Source: Clostridium beijerinckii (GTDB lineage: Bacteria > Bacillota > Clostridia > Clostridiales > Clostridiaceae). From it: DNA of 64,000 nucleotides. The stretch is taken from positions 1,531,501-1,595,500 of the forward strand of contig CP029329.1 in assembly GCA_003129525.1 (NCBI GenBank), in the 5' to 3' direction. The position numbers and the translations under genes were made by a program. Numbering within the stretch: the first letter of the stretch is position 1; each line of letters opens with the position of its first letter. Below the pieces are notes generated by a model that was not told the DNA's origin, searched no databases, and saw only the letters and a program-made list of their open reading frames with translations. Shown one piece after another: positions 9,043 to 17,688 of this stretch.

Positions 9043-9165
9043 AGGTGAATTTAAATAAATATTCAACGATAGTAAGAATTTCTTTAAAGAATTTCAACTT
9101 AAAATGTGCTAAAATAGACTTATAAAGAAAAGTCGGACGAATATATTAACGAAAGGATTTTATTT

Positions 9166-9615
9166 ATGAATATAGCCTTTTTTCTTACACCTAAAAATGA
9201 AGTGGTATGTGAAAATCAGGATGCAACAATGAGACAAGTTATGGAAAAAATGGAGCAGAACGGATACACAGCAATACCAATTATAGATAGAGCAGGAAAA
9301 TATGTAGGAACATTAACAGAAGGAGACTTATTATGGAAATTAAAAAATACTAATAATTTAAATTTTAAGAACACTGAAGCTGTTAAAGTTAAAGATATAA
9401 CTAAGAGAATAATTCATAAATCTGTATCTATAACTTCCAATATAGAAAGCCTAATATCGTTAGCAGTAAGCCAAAATTTTGTGCCAGTAACTGATGATGA
9501 CGGAACCTTTATAGGAATAATAAAAAGAAGTGATATAATAAATTATTGTTTTAATGAAATGGAAAAGAGAAAAGATTTAGAAAGACAACATTTTTCAATG
9601 TATGATGAAGGATAA
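9166..9615 (+). CDS. tandem CBS-domain protein
   Basis: A 149-residue protein made of two CBS domains (about residues 1-60 and 75-135) and nothing else; the second ends GIIKRSDII. CBS pairs bind adenosyl ligands such as AMP, ATP, SAM or c-di-AMP and act as energy or nucleotide sensors. No partner enzyme is fused or adjacent, so the regulated target is unknown. A symmetric terminator begins at its stop codon and separates it from the convergent PspA operon. Confidence 0.85.
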   Translation: MNIAFFLTPKNEVVCENQDATMRQVMEKMEQNGYTAIPIIDRAGKYVGTLTEGDLLWKLKNTNNLNFKNTEAVKVKDITKRIIHKSVSITSNIESLISLAVSQNFVPVTDDDGTFIGIIKRSDIINYCFNEMEKRKDLERQHFSMYDEG

Positions 9616-9654
9616 AAAATTACGGGTATTTCACAATACCCGTAATTTTTTTAA
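9615..9654. terminator. bidirectional terminator
   Basis: AAATTACGGGTATT pairs with AATACCCGTAATTT around a five-base loop (centre near 9633), with A-run and T-run on the two sides. It serves the convergent CBS gene and PspA operon and starts at the last base of the CBS stop codon. Confidence 0.88.
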
Positions 9655-9658
9655 TTAG

Positions 9659-10318
9659 TTATTCTGCACTTTGATAAGTTTCAATTACAAAATCAAATTC
9701 AGCAGCATCTGTTATTTCACCATAGGAGTCTTCCTTAATTCCTGGATAATAATAGAGTACTAATTTATCACCTGAATTATTTATATTTTCTAGTAAAATA
9801 TATAGATTATTTAATGTGCAATCTTCAACAACAGCTAAGACTTTATATTTTGAAGAGCTTCCATTGTCATTGTTAGTAAGATCTAATATGAAATTGTTAA
9901 ATTTTCGTACATTAACTCTTTCTTTATCACAAAAGCAAATCAGAGATTCACTCCTACAGCTTGAACATTTTTTAAAATTACAATCAAAAGCACAGTTTAA
10001 ACATTCGCAATGAGAACATTTTTCTAATTGCGTAAAAGTTTCTCTGTTTTTAGCTTTAAAATCTTGAAGTAAGGTAATACTTGGATTAGATTTAAACATT
10101 GAAAATAAAGATTTCTTTTTGCAATCAGCTTCAGCAGAGTCTAAAAGCTTAGTATATTCTTGAAGTATTGATGATTTAATAAAATATTTTCGTATATTTA
10201 AATCTCGTTCAGAAACAAAGGGAGATATCTCACTTATAGCATAAGCTACATCAGTATAAATTTCCCCCCAATATCTTCTTTCTTCATTGATAAAATCAAT
10301 ATCTTTATCATTATCCAT
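9659..10318 (-). CDS. hypothetical protein with cysteine cluster, in PspA operon
   Basis: About 219 residues, not recognised. A central segment is cysteine-rich (pattern C-HCEC-NC-DC-KKCSSC, then CFC), suggesting a structural zinc site. The flanking parts are soluble and acidic, and there is no signal peptide or membrane helix. I chose the ATG at 10318 because AGGTG lies about 6 bases upstream; a GTG at 10327 is possible. It is the last gene of a minus-strand operon behind the PspA-like gene, with no gap between them, so a role in envelope stress is inferred. The arrangement recalls the Bacillus ydjFGHI operon, where a zinc-finger protein accompanies the PspA homologue. Confidence 0.65.
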   Translation of the reverse strand: MDNDKDIDFINEERRYWGEIYTDVAYAISEISPFVSERDLNIRKYFIKSSILQEYTKLLDSAEADCKKKSLFSMFKSNPSITLLQDFKAKNRETFTQLEKCSHCECLNCAFDCNFKKCSSCRSESLICFCDKERVNVRKFNNFILDLTNNDNGSSSKYKVLAVVEDCTLNNLYILLENINNSGDKLVLYYYPGIKEDSYGEITDAAEFDFVIETYQSAE

Positions 10319-10327
10319 ATTGAGCAC

Positions 10328-10978
10328 CTAATTATTCTTATATTTTGCTAATTCAAGGTCTAAGTCAACTTCATCTAGTTTTGCAAATTCACTATCGAAA
10401 TTATCTAAATCTCTTAATTCTCCCAAGCCTTGAGCAAGAGATTCCTTTCTTTGAATTTTTCTTTCTATACTATCAATTTGTATTGAATTACTCTTAGTTT
10501 TAACATTAGCAAGTACTTCATTAACTTTTTGAGATGCTTCAGCATTTGCAAATCTAGCAGCAGCCTCATCTCTATAACTTCTAGTTTTTGTTATTTCGTC
10601 TTCTAAAGCACGAAGATTTGATTTTAATGTATCAGCTTGAACTTTTGAGTTATCATAGCTTGCTTGTAAAGAAACAATTTTTTTATCTACTTCAACTTTT
10701 TTAGCCAAAGCTCTCTTAGCTAGTTCTTCGTTTTCTTTACTTAAAGCTAATTTTACTTTTTGATCATAATCTTCAGATTCCTTTTTAGAAAGAGTTAATT
10801 TCTTTTCAATTTCATGAACATTTCCCAAAACTTGAGCTGAACTTAATTTAGCTTTATTGAATTGTTCATCCATATCTCTTATTTTTTGATCTAATAACTC
10901 AACAGGATTTTCCATTTCATCTAATGTAGTATTTACCTTTCCTTTAATCATATTTGACATCCTTGTAAAAATTCCCAT
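10328..10978 (-). CDS. PspA/IM30 (ESCRT-III-like) family protein
   Basis: 216 residues, predicted almost entirely coiled coil after an N-terminal amphipathic helix (MGIFTRMSNMIKGKVN), with the family hallmark ENPVELLDQKIRDM. PspA proteins bind stressed or curved membrane and assemble into scaffolds that limit leakage. The start ATG follows GGAGG. It is the middle gene of a three-gene minus-strand operon with a Ser-rich membrane protein upstream and a cysteine-cluster protein downstream. There is no PspF or PspC homologue here, so control is presumably through the sigma-A type promoter at 11,699-11,727. Confidence 0.88.
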   Translation of the reverse strand: MGIFTRMSNMIKGKVNTTLDEMENPVELLDQKIRDMDEQFNKAKLSSAQVLGNVHEIEKKLTLSKKESEDYDQKVKLALSKENEELAKRALAKKVEVDKKIVSLQASYDNSKVQADTLKSNLRALEDEITKTRSYRDEAAARFANAEASQKVNEVLANVKTKSNSIQIDSIERKIQRKESLAQGLGELRDLDNFDSEFAKLDEVDLDLELAKYKNN

Positions 10979-11000
10979 ATAAATACCTCCAAAAATTTTG

Positions 11001-11678
11001 TTATTTTCTCTTATTATTTAAATATTTTTTTATTAATACAATGGCTAATAGAAATACTCCAGCTAAAACTAAAGTATTAACTATTGAACTCGAAGCTGAA
11101 CCAAAATAAAATGGTCTGTAAAATCCACCGAAGCCACCAAACCCGCCGAAGAATGGAAAGAAAGAGCTTCTGCCAGAACTATTGTTATAGGTCTGAGTGG
11201 TACTATTTTTATTATCATTTGTATTAGAAGAACTCGAAGAATCATTAGTTTTATTTTTATCAGTTGTAGAATATGAGCCACTACTAAATCCCTTCGAAGC
11301 ACCATCACTATTAGAAGAAGTACTTGAATCAGAACTAGCTTTTGAACCACTACCACTACTACTATTTGAAAAGTCACCTGTTTTAAATCCTTCAGCACTT
11401 TTTGAACTAGTTGAATCTTTGCTTGTACTAGTAGAAGATTTACTCGATGAATTGCTAACAGATCCTGAACTAAATCCACTTTTTGATTTTGAACTACTTG
11501 TACTAGATTTACTGCTAAAACTTGACTTGCTACTACTTTTAGCAAAAGCTGTTGTGCTATCATACGGACTTATACCTGTGAAGGACAATGCATCTAAAGG
11601 AAAACTTGAAAATGCAAAGATAAATGTTAAAAGCAGAATTAAAGCATATTTTTTCTTAATCTTATTAATAGTGATCAC
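11001..11678 (-). CDS. Ser-rich secreted/membrane protein of the PspA operon
   Basis: 225 residues. An N-terminal signal-anchor (KKKYALILLLTFIFAF), then about 110 residues of Ser/Thr/Asn/Lys low-complexity sequence, a Gly/Phe-rich stretch (FFGGFGGFGGF), a C-terminal membrane helix (VNTLVLAGVFLLAIVLI) and a basic tail. This tail-anchored, disordered layout is like that of TPM-type partners of PspA in Firmicutes, but the TPM domain itself is absent. The GTG at 11678 lies inside the best Shine-Dalgarno stretch (AAGGGGTGA), so initiation at a downstream near-cognate codon such as ATT at 11,669 is possible. Function unknown. Confidence 0.7.
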   Translation of the reverse strand: MITINKIKKKYALILLLTFIFAFSSFPLDALSFTGISPYDSTTAFAKSSSKSSFSSKSSTSSSKSKSGFSSGSVSNSSSKSSTSTSKDSTSSKSAEGFKTGDFSNSSSGSGSKASSDSSTSSNSDGASKGFSSGSYSTTDKNKTNDSSSSSNTNDNKNSTTQTYNNSSGRSSFFPFFGGFGGFGGFYRPFYFGSASSSIVNTLVLAGVFLLAIVLIKKYLNNKRK

Positions 11679-12048
11679 CCCTTAAAGACTATGTATTTAT
11701 TATATAAAAAAGATTACTTATACACAATATGGAGAAACAACGAAAAAAGACTAAAAAAGATTATTAGAATTAAATATCATCACTATAGGGTCATATATCT
11801 CACATATAGCAGTAATATCTAATGTTTTAAACGGTATTTCATACCGCTTAATCTATATTTGCCATTTGAGTCTTGATTTAAGAATAATTATTTACAACAA
11901 ATTATATATTTTGCTATTTATTATATAAAGGTTTTCAATTAATTATATCATAAGTATGTTAGTAGTACATTAACATATACTTGTATAATCGTTTTTCTTA
12001 GATTAATATTGTAAGTAGAGTAAATTATAATTTAAGGAGTGATGATTA
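11679..12048. other. divergent intergenic region
   Basis: This spacer separates the PspA operon (minus) from the S1-like gene (plus). It holds the minus-strand promoter at 11,699-11,727 and a small hairpin near 11,829 (GGTAT-TTC-ATACC). A TATAAT at 11,984-11,989 is a possible -10 for the S1 gene, but no good -35 accompanies it. Confidence 0.5.
11699..11727 (-). promoter_or_regulatory. promoter of the PspA operon
   Basis: Read on the minus strand: TTGTGT (11,727-11,722), a 17-base spacer, then TATAAT (11,704-11,699). The leader to the first gene would be only about 15 bases. Confidence 0.55.
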
Positions 12049-13203
12049 ATGTCTAATGAAGAAACAATGAATAGTATGGGTGAACTTTTAAATGATTATG
12101 ATGTAAAGAGATTGAGTAGGGGGGATATTTTAAAGGGTAAAGTAATAGATGTAAACGATAAAGAAGTTTCGGTTAATATAAATTATGCTTTTGATGGACT
12201 AATATCTAAAGAGGAACTATCAGCAGATGGAAAAGATCCTAGGGAAGTAGTTAGTACGGATGATGAAATTGACGTATATGTTATATCTCCTAACGATGGG
12301 GAAGGATACGTTGAACTTTCGTTAGTAAGAGTATTAGAAATAAAAGAAAAAGAAGAAATAAAGGAATCTTTTAAAGAACAAAAAAATATTACTGTTAAAG
12401 TTAAGGAAGAAACTAAAGGTGGAATAATTGCTTATTATGGAAATGTAAGAGTCTTTATTCCAGGTTCACTTGCAAGTAGAGAAAGAGTTGAACTTAGTGC
12501 TTTAGTAGGAAAAGAACTAGAGATTAGAATTACAGAATTAGATTTTAGAAATAAAAAAGTTGTAGGATCAAGAAGAGTTATTGAAGAGGAAGAATACAAC
12601 AAAAATAAAAAGGTTATATGGGACAGTTTAATAGAAGGCGAAAAAAGAAATGGTGTTGTTAAGAAACTAGTTAAATTTGGTGCTTTTGTAGATATTGGTG
12701 GAGTAGAAGGTTTAATTCATATTTCAGATTTATCCTGGGAAAGAGTAAATAGACCAGAGGATGTAGTTAAAGAAGGCGACAAAGTTGAAGTGTTTATAGG
12801 AACTGTAGATAGAGAAAAAGAGAGGTTATCTTTAATATTAAAAGATGTAACAAAGGAACCATGGACAGTTCATAGTGAAGATATTAAAGTAGGAGATTTG
12901 GTAGATGGTAAAGTTGTACGTCTTACGACATTTGGAGCATTCGTTGAACTATTTGAGGGTGTAGATGGATTGGTACATATTTCGGAAATTACAGATGAGC
13001 GTATTGTAAAACCTTCAGATATATTAGAGGTTGGTCAAAAAGTAAAAGTAAAAGTATTAGATATTAATAGAGAAAATAAGAAAATAGCTTTGAGTATAAA
13101 AGATGCTGAAGAAACTAACAAAGAATATATTAATTACACCGATAATGAAGATAGTGAAGGAACATCTTTAGGAGATTTACTTAAAGGATTTAAGTTCAAT
13201 TAA
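12049..13203 (+). CDS. ribosomal protein S1-like RNA-binding protein (four S1 domains)
   Basis: 384 residues with four S1/OB repeats starting at about residues 22, 107, 190 and 275. The last two are the most canonical (FGAFVDIGGVEGLIHISDL and FGAFVELFEGVDGLVHISE). Low-GC Gram-positive bacteria have such shortened S1 homologues, which bind mRNA and may help translation without being firmly ribosomal. AAGGAGTGATG precedes the ATG. The stop codon TAA (13,201-13,203) lies inside the terminal inverted repeat of a palindromic element that fills the space up to pyruvate kinase. Confidence 0.88.
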   Translation: MSNEETMNSMGELLNDYDVKRLSRGDILKGKVIDVNDKEVSVNINYAFDGLISKEELSADGKDPREVVSTDDEIDVYVISPNDGEGYVELSLVRVLEIKEKEEIKESFKEQKNITVKVKEETKGGIIAYYGNVRVFIPGSLASRERVELSALVGKELEIRITELDFRNKKVVGSRRVIEEEEYNKNKKVIWDSLIEGEKRNGVVKKLVKFGAFVDIGGVEGLIHISDLSWERVNRPEDVVKEGDKVEVFIGTVDREKERLSLILKDVTKEPWTVHSEDIKVGDLVDGKVVRLTTFGAFVELFEGVDGLVHISEITDERIVKPSDILEVGQKVKVKVLDINRENKKIALSIKDAEETNKEYINYTDNEDSEGTSLGDLLKGFKFN

Positions 13204-13373
13204 CAGTTAATGCCCTTTAGGGTACCCTGTGGGCAATTAAGGAACAAAGCCTATGGGCTTTGGAATAAATAAGACTCTGAGAATCAATTTTTTTGATTCT
13301 CAGAGTCTTATTTTAATTATTCAATTTCCAGAAAAAATTGTACCATAATTTTTAATTGTAAACTGTTAATTGA
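13196..13373. repeat. TIR-bounded palindromic element (copy 1)
   Basis: Perfect 13-base inverted ends TCAATTAACAGTT (13,196-13,208) and AACTGTTAATTGA (13,361-13,373) enclose three hairpins: GCCC...GGGC containing AGGGTACCCT, CAAAGCC-TAT-GGGCTTTG, and the 20-bp terminator stem. The right end extended inward (26 bases) matches the ends of the element at 46,902-47,033 at about 22 of 26 positions. It looks like a small non-autonomous mobile (MITE-like) element now acting as spacer and terminator. No target duplication could be established. Confidence 0.6.
13268..13316. terminator. strong bidirectional terminator
   Basis: A perfect 20-bp stem (13,268-13,287 with 13,293-13,312; core GACTCTGAGAATC) closes on a five-base loop, with AT-rich flanks on both sides. 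It separates the convergent S1-like and pyk genes. Confidence 0.85.
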
Positions 13374-13374
13374 T

Positions 13375-14793
13375 TTAAATTTTTTCTATCTTTAACATAT
13401 TAGTTCCACCAGTTTGTGTTGTTGGCATTCCAGCAGCAACTATTATGTCATCTCCAGGTTGTGTAAAGTTTAACTTAAATACAATATTCCTAGCTTCTGT
13501 TAATATTTCATCTGTTGTATTAAACATTTGACAAGTCATAGGGAATATTCCAAAGTTTAAGCTCAAAGTTTTCCTTACCTGTTCATAAGGTGTTATAGCT
13601 ATGATTGGAGCTTTTGACCTGTATCTTGAAAGTAATTTTGCTGTAGCACCGCTCTTAGTTGCAGCAACGATTGCTTTTGCATGTAAAATGTTAGCAGTTC
13701 TACAAGCAGAATAACTTATTGCAGCTGCATAATCAGTAAGAGAAGGTTCTCTAAGTCTTGCCGTTAAATGATCATAATCTAAATATTCTTCAGCTTCTTG
13801 AGCTATTTTAGACATTGTCTTTGCAGCTTCTATAGGGAACAGACCAGAAGCACTTTCACCACTTAACATTATTGCATCAGTACCATCAAAAATTGCATTA
13901 CAAATATCACTTGCTTCAGCTCTAGTTGGAATTGAATTTCTGATCATTGAATCAAGCATTTGAGTTGCAGTTATAACAATCTTACCTGCTTCATTACATT
14001 TTCTGATTATCATTTTTTGATTTATAGGTACTCTTTGAATTGGAATTTCAACACCCATATCTCCTCTGGCAACCATTACAGCATCGGTTACTTCAATGAT
14101 AGAATCTATATTATCTACGCCTTCTTGATTTTCTATTTTAGCTATTACTTTTATGTGTTCACCATGATTTTCTTTTAAAACTTTTTTTACATCTAGGATA
14201 TCACTAGCTTTTCTTATGAAAGAAGCAGCTATGAAGTCAACACCCATTTTACAACCAAATTTAATATCTTCAATGTCTTTTTCAGTGATTGATGGTAGTT
14301 TTATAATTACATTAGGAACATTAACACCTTTATGGTTTTTAATTTCTCCACCAACTACAACTTTGGTATGTATTGTTTTGCCTTCAACCCCAGTAACTTT
14401 GAACTTTAAAAGACCATCATCAACAAGAATTTTCCCGCCGACTTGTATATCTTGATAAAGTACATCATATGAAATTGAACATCTTTTTTCATCTCCAAGA
14501 ATTTCTTCTCCACAGATAAAATCAAAATTACTACCGTCAACAAGAGTTACCCCATCATTTACAAAGTTATGAGTTCTAATTTTAGGTCCTTTTATATCAA
14601 GAACAATAGCTGTTGCAGAATCCATTTCTTTGCTTAAGCGTTGAATTAATTGGATTTTCTCTTTGTGTGATTCATGTGTACCATGAGAAAAATTTAATCT
14701 TGCAGCACTCATACCGATTTCAATAAACTTTCTTAGAATTTCTTCATTATCACTTGCTGGACCAATAGTAAAAATCATTTTTGTTTTTTGCAT
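13375..14793 (-). CDS. pyk: pyruvate kinase
   Basis: Last ATP-forming step of glycolysis: phosphoenolpyruvate + ADP to pyruvate + ATP. 472 residues, the length of the A-B-C domain enzyme without the PEP-utiliser C-terminal extension found in Bacillus. Motifs: TIGPAS at the N-terminus, RLNFSHG, VLDIKGPKIR, KIENQEGVDN with the catalytic Lys, MVARGDMGVEIP and ATQMLDSM. The start ATG is preceded by GAGGTG. It is convergent with the S1-like gene and divergent from pepD. A phosphofructokinase gene, often its neighbour in Clostridia, is not next to it here. Confidence 0.97.
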   Translation of the reverse strand: MQKTKMIFTIGPASDNEEILRKFIEIGMSAARLNFSHGTHESHKEKIQLIQRLSKEMDSATAIVLDIKGPKIRTHNFVNDGVTLVDGSNFDFICGEEILGDEKRCSISYDVLYQDIQVGGKILVDDGLLKFKVTGVEGKTIHTKVVVGGEIKNHKGVNVPNVIIKLPSITEKDIEDIKFGCKMGVDFIAASFIRKASDILDVKKVLKENHGEHIKVIAKIENQEGVDNIDSIIEVTDAVMVARGDMGVEIPIQRVPINQKMIIRKCNEAGKIVITATQMLDSMIRNSIPTRAEASDICNAIFDGTDAIMLSGESASGLFPIEAAKTMSKIAQEAEEYLDYDHLTARLREPSLTDYAAAISYSACRTANILHAKAIVAATKSGATAKLLSRYRSKAPIIAITPYEQVRKTLSLNFGIFPMTCQMFNTTDEILTEARNIVFKLNFTQPGDDIIVAAGMPTTQTGGTNMLKIEKI

Positions 14794-14957
14794 TTAAACA
14801 CCTCACATTAAAATTTTATCCATTATACTATAGTGTGTAAAATAATAAATCATAAAATAATAAAAAATACATAATAATAGGAGTATTTTATGATAAACTA
14901 AAAAAAGATATGTACAATGTTATTTTATCACATAATTCAAGAAAGGAAGAGTAAAGA

Positions 14958-16415
14958 ATGAAATATTTAGAGAATATTACAGAGAAAAGAATTTTTTATC
15001 ATTTTAATGAGATAAGTAAAATACCAAGAGGTTCTGGTAATGAAAGGCAAATAAGTGACTATTTAATTAAATTTGGAAGAGACTTGGGATTAGAATGTAT
15101 TCAAGATGGAGCACTAAATGTAATAATTAAAAAACCAGCAACAAAAGGTTATGAAAAAGCACCAGTAGTTATAATTCAAGGGCATATGGATATGGTATGC
15201 GAAAAGAATGGAGATAAAATACATAACTTTATGGAAGATCCTATAAAATTAATTATTAATGATGATTATATATATGCAGATAATACTACTCTTGGAGGGG
15301 ATGATGGTATTGCACTTGCTTACGCAATGGCTATATTAGAAGATAATACTATAGAACATCCAGCTCTTGAAATATTAATAACATCTGACGAAGAAGCTGG
15401 AATGAGTGGTGCCATGGCAATTCAACCTCAGTATATTAATGGGAAAATTGTATTAAATATAGATTCTGAAGAAGAAGGAAAGCTTTTAGTTAGTTGTGCA
15501 GGAGGAATTAGAACAAAATCTACTCTTAATATTGAATGGATAGATAAAAAAGAAAATACAAAAGAATATACTCTTGTAATTACAGGATTAAAGGGAGGAC
15601 ATTCAGGAACTGATATTCATTTTGGAAAAGGAAATTCGAATAAATTAATGGGAAGATTATTAAAAGAAATCACAAATGAAATTCAAATAAATTTAGTTTC
15701 ATTAAATGGTGGTTCAAAAAATAATGCAATTCCAAGAGAAGCTACAGCTGTTGTGTCAATTAATTCAATAGATGAAGAAAAATTAATTGAGTTAAAAACA
15801 AAAGTCTGTGAGAATCTAAAAAAAGAATTTAGCAAAAAAGATTCAGAATTAAAAATAAGTTTACTAGAATGTAAAAGTAATATAGAAAAGGTATTTTCAG
15901 ATGATACCACAACCAAAGTAATTAATTTATTATATATGTATCCAAACGGAGTAAACACAGTAAGCTCAGAAATAGAAGGATTAACAGAAAGCTCAACAAA
16001 TCTTGGTGTGGTGACAACTAATGAAAATAGTGTAGAATATGATAGTGCAGTTAGAAGTTCTGTATTTTCATTAAGAGAAGAACTAGTTGAGAGAAATAAA
16101 TCTATAACTGAAATTCTAGGTGGAACATTTATTACTAATGCAGGATATCCAGAATGGCCATATAAAACTGATTCGAAAATAAGAGATTTATGTAAAAATG
16201 TATATTCTAAAATGTATGGAGAAGAGCCGGAAGTTGTTGCAATTCATGCTGGAGTGGAATGTGGAATACTTAAGGAAAAACTAGGCGATTTAGATATGAT
16301 TAGCTTTGGACCAGATATATTTGATATACATACCCCAAATGAACATATGAGTATATCATCTGCCTGCAGATGCTTTGATTACCTATTAGAAGTTCTTAAA
16401 GAAATAAGAGATTAA
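14958..16415 (+). CDS. pepD: aminoacyl-histidine dipeptidase (M20, PepD type)
   Basis: Cytosolic zinc dipeptidase of about 485 residues that cleaves Xaa-His and related dipeptides. M20 metal-site motifs are visible: QGHMDMV with His76 and Asp78, GGDDG with bridging Asp115, and SDEEAGMSGA with catalytic Glu145/metal Glu146. GGHSGTDIH in the lid/dimer domain and HAGVECG near the C-terminus are typical of PepD. The ATG follows GGAAGAG. It stands alone, with a strong terminator directly downstream. Confidence 0.92.
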   Translation: MKYLENITEKRIFYHFNEISKIPRGSGNERQISDYLIKFGRDLGLECIQDGALNVIIKKPATKGYEKAPVVIIQGHMDMVCEKNGDKIHNFMEDPIKLIINDDYIYADNTTLGGDDGIALAYAMAILEDNTIEHPALEILITSDEEAGMSGAMAIQPQYINGKIVLNIDSEEEGKLLVSCAGGIRTKSTLNIEWIDKKENTKEYTLVITGLKGGHSGTDIHFGKGNSNKLMGRLLKEITNEIQINLVSLNGGSKNNAIPREATAVVSINSIDEEKLIELKTKVCENLKKEFSKKDSELKISLLECKSNIEKVFSDDTTTKVINLLYMYPNGVNTVSSEIEGLTESSTNLGVVTTNENSVEYDSAVRSSVFSLREELVERNKSITEILGGTFITNAGYPEWPYKTDSKIRDLCKNVYSKMYGEEPEVVAIHAGVECGILKEKLGDLDMISFGPDIFDIHTPNEHMSISSACRCFDYLLEVLKEIRD

Positions 16416-16439
16416 TAAATCTATTCTATAGAAATAAAA

Positions 16440-16497
16440 AACAAACTAAATCTCAATGCAATTGCTAATAAAATTGGGATTTAGTTTGTTTTTTTTA
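16440..16497 (+). terminator. terminator of pepD
   Basis: AACAAACTAAATC pairs with GATTTAGTTTGTT (extended by a few pairs to CAAT/ATTG) and is followed by eight T. Confidence 0.9.
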
Positions 16498-16611
16498 TAT
16501 ATGGAAAAGTCAGAAAATTATAAATTTACAGTATATTACTATTACTTGGAGAAATATTGAGGAAAATGAAGATAGTTTATTCTAAAATAAATATATATAA
16601 GTGTTAATAGT

Positions 16612-16640
16612 TTGACCTATATTCCAATTATGAATATACT
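16612..16640 (+). promoter_or_regulatory. promoter of the NlpC/P60 gene
   Basis: TTGACC (16,612-16,617) and TATACT (16,635-16,640) with a 17-base spacer, a good sigma-A match. Confidence 0.7.
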
Positions 16641-16731
16641 AAGACCATGTGTAAAAATAAGAAGGGGCTATAAGCCAAGATGAAAATGTTTTCGGTATTA
16701 ATATATAATCATGTAATGGAGAGGAATAAAT

Positions 16732-17325
16732 ATGAATAATAAAAAAAATATGATTACCAAATTTATAATTGCAACTTTTGTTTTTTCAGGAACATGTTTT
16801 CTTAATACTCAAAATACTAATGCTGATACTACACTAAAGGCTAATAAAGGAATTACACTTAAAACTAGTCAACTTAAAACAACTAAAGTAATTAAAGCAC
16901 CTTCCAATACAGAAGAAACATCGAATAGTGGAAGCAAAGCTTCAAGAGGTACTATTAGCAAAGGAAATCAAGTTGTTAATTATGCATATAAATTTTTAGG
17001 AAAACCATATGTTTATGGAGCAACTGGACCAAATGCTTTTGATTGTTCAGGATTAACACAATATGTATACAATAAATTTGGTGTAGATATATCTCGTACT
17101 ACATATACTCAAGTAGAAGAAGGAACTAAAGTAAAGAAAAGTGATTTAAGAGCGGGAGATTTAGTCTTCTTTAATACAGAAGGTTCAATAAGTCACGTTG
17201 GTATTTATATTGGAGATGGAGAGTTTATTCATGCACCAAGAACCGGGAAACCAGTAATGGTAAGTTCCTTATCAGATGGATACTACTCGACAAGATATGC
17301 GACTGCAAGGAGAATATTTGATTAA
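16732..17325 (+). CDS. secreted NlpC/P60 cell-wall endopeptidase
   Basis: 197 residues. A signal peptide (FIIATFVFSGTCFLN, cut near NADA/T) precedes a ~45-residue Ser/Thr/Lys linker and one NlpC/P60 domain (about residues 78-197). The catalytic triad is visible: Cys105 in FDCSGL, His155 in SHVGIYI and His167 in FIHAPR. The domain cleaves D-Glu-meso-diaminopimelate type bonds in peptidoglycan. There is no SH3 or other wall-binding domain, so it is a short, freely secreted form. The start follows GGAGAGG, with a clear promoter about 90 bases upstream. Confidence 0.92.
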   Translation: MNNKKNMITKFIIATFVFSGTCFLNTQNTNADTTLKANKGITLKTSQLKTTKVIKAPSNTEETSNSGSKASRGTISKGNQVVNYAYKFLGKPYVYGATGPNAFDCSGLTQYVYNKFGVDISRTTYTQVEEGTKVKKSDLRAGDLVFFNTEGSISHVGIYIGDGEFIHAPRTGKPVMVSSLSDGYYSTRYATARRIFD

Positions 17326-17688
17326 GAAATAACTATAACAATAATTTATATTATAGTATTTTCTAAAATAGTAACATTATCATTCAACAAATAGTTCAAG
17401 GCTCATATCTAGCATTATGAAAACGATTTTAAAAAAGTTTCAGAATCATACCTATATATTTAGTAGTTAAGTCTCTGTCAATATACTACAATCCATTAAT
17501 GCGCTAGTATTAAACATTACAGCAGCACATGAAACAGTCATTATTTTACCAAGTAGTCTTTGTGTAGCTAAATTAATCATACTTAAAATACATAATTAGG
17601 TTATATCTAATTATGTATTTTTTATTTAACATAACTCATATATGTGTAACTTATGGAATAAATATAGTATATGAAAAGGGGGTATACT
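17326..17688. other. intergenic region with possible gene remnant
   Basis: Contains a terminator-like hairpin (17,586-17,622) and, on the minus strand at 17,467-17,580, a 37-codon open frame whose translation looks like a signal peptide (RLLGKIMTVSCAAVMFN) but stops at once and has no ribosome site. It may be a remnant of a secreted protein gene. Nothing else is evident. Confidence 0.4.
17586..17622 (+). terminator. terminator-like hairpin
   Basis: A perfect 14-bp stem, AAATACATAATTAG with CTAATTATGTATTT, around a 7-base loop, followed by a T-run on the + strand. It lies about 260 bases after the NlpC gene. Confidence 0.65.

Larger units (their letters stand above)
16416..16731. other. intergenic region
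   Basis: Holds the pepD terminator (16,440-16,497) and the promoter of the NlpC/P60 gene (16,612-16,640). The roughly 85-base leader has a small GGCTATAAGCC hairpin but no riboswitch that I recognise. Confidence 0.6.

Noticed and set aside
11081..11685. Long open frames overlapping the Ser-rich gene on both strands
   Set aside because: They arise from the low-complexity Ser/Thr codon pattern (TCA/AGT repeats), translate to Leu/Val/Gln-rich low-complexity sequence and have no ribosome site; the minus-strand frame with signal peptide and membrane helix is the real gene.
16641..16731. c-di-AMP riboswitch before the NlpC/P60 gene
   Set aside because: Such riboswitches often precede wall hydrolases, but this leader is under 90 bases and lacks the conserved cores.
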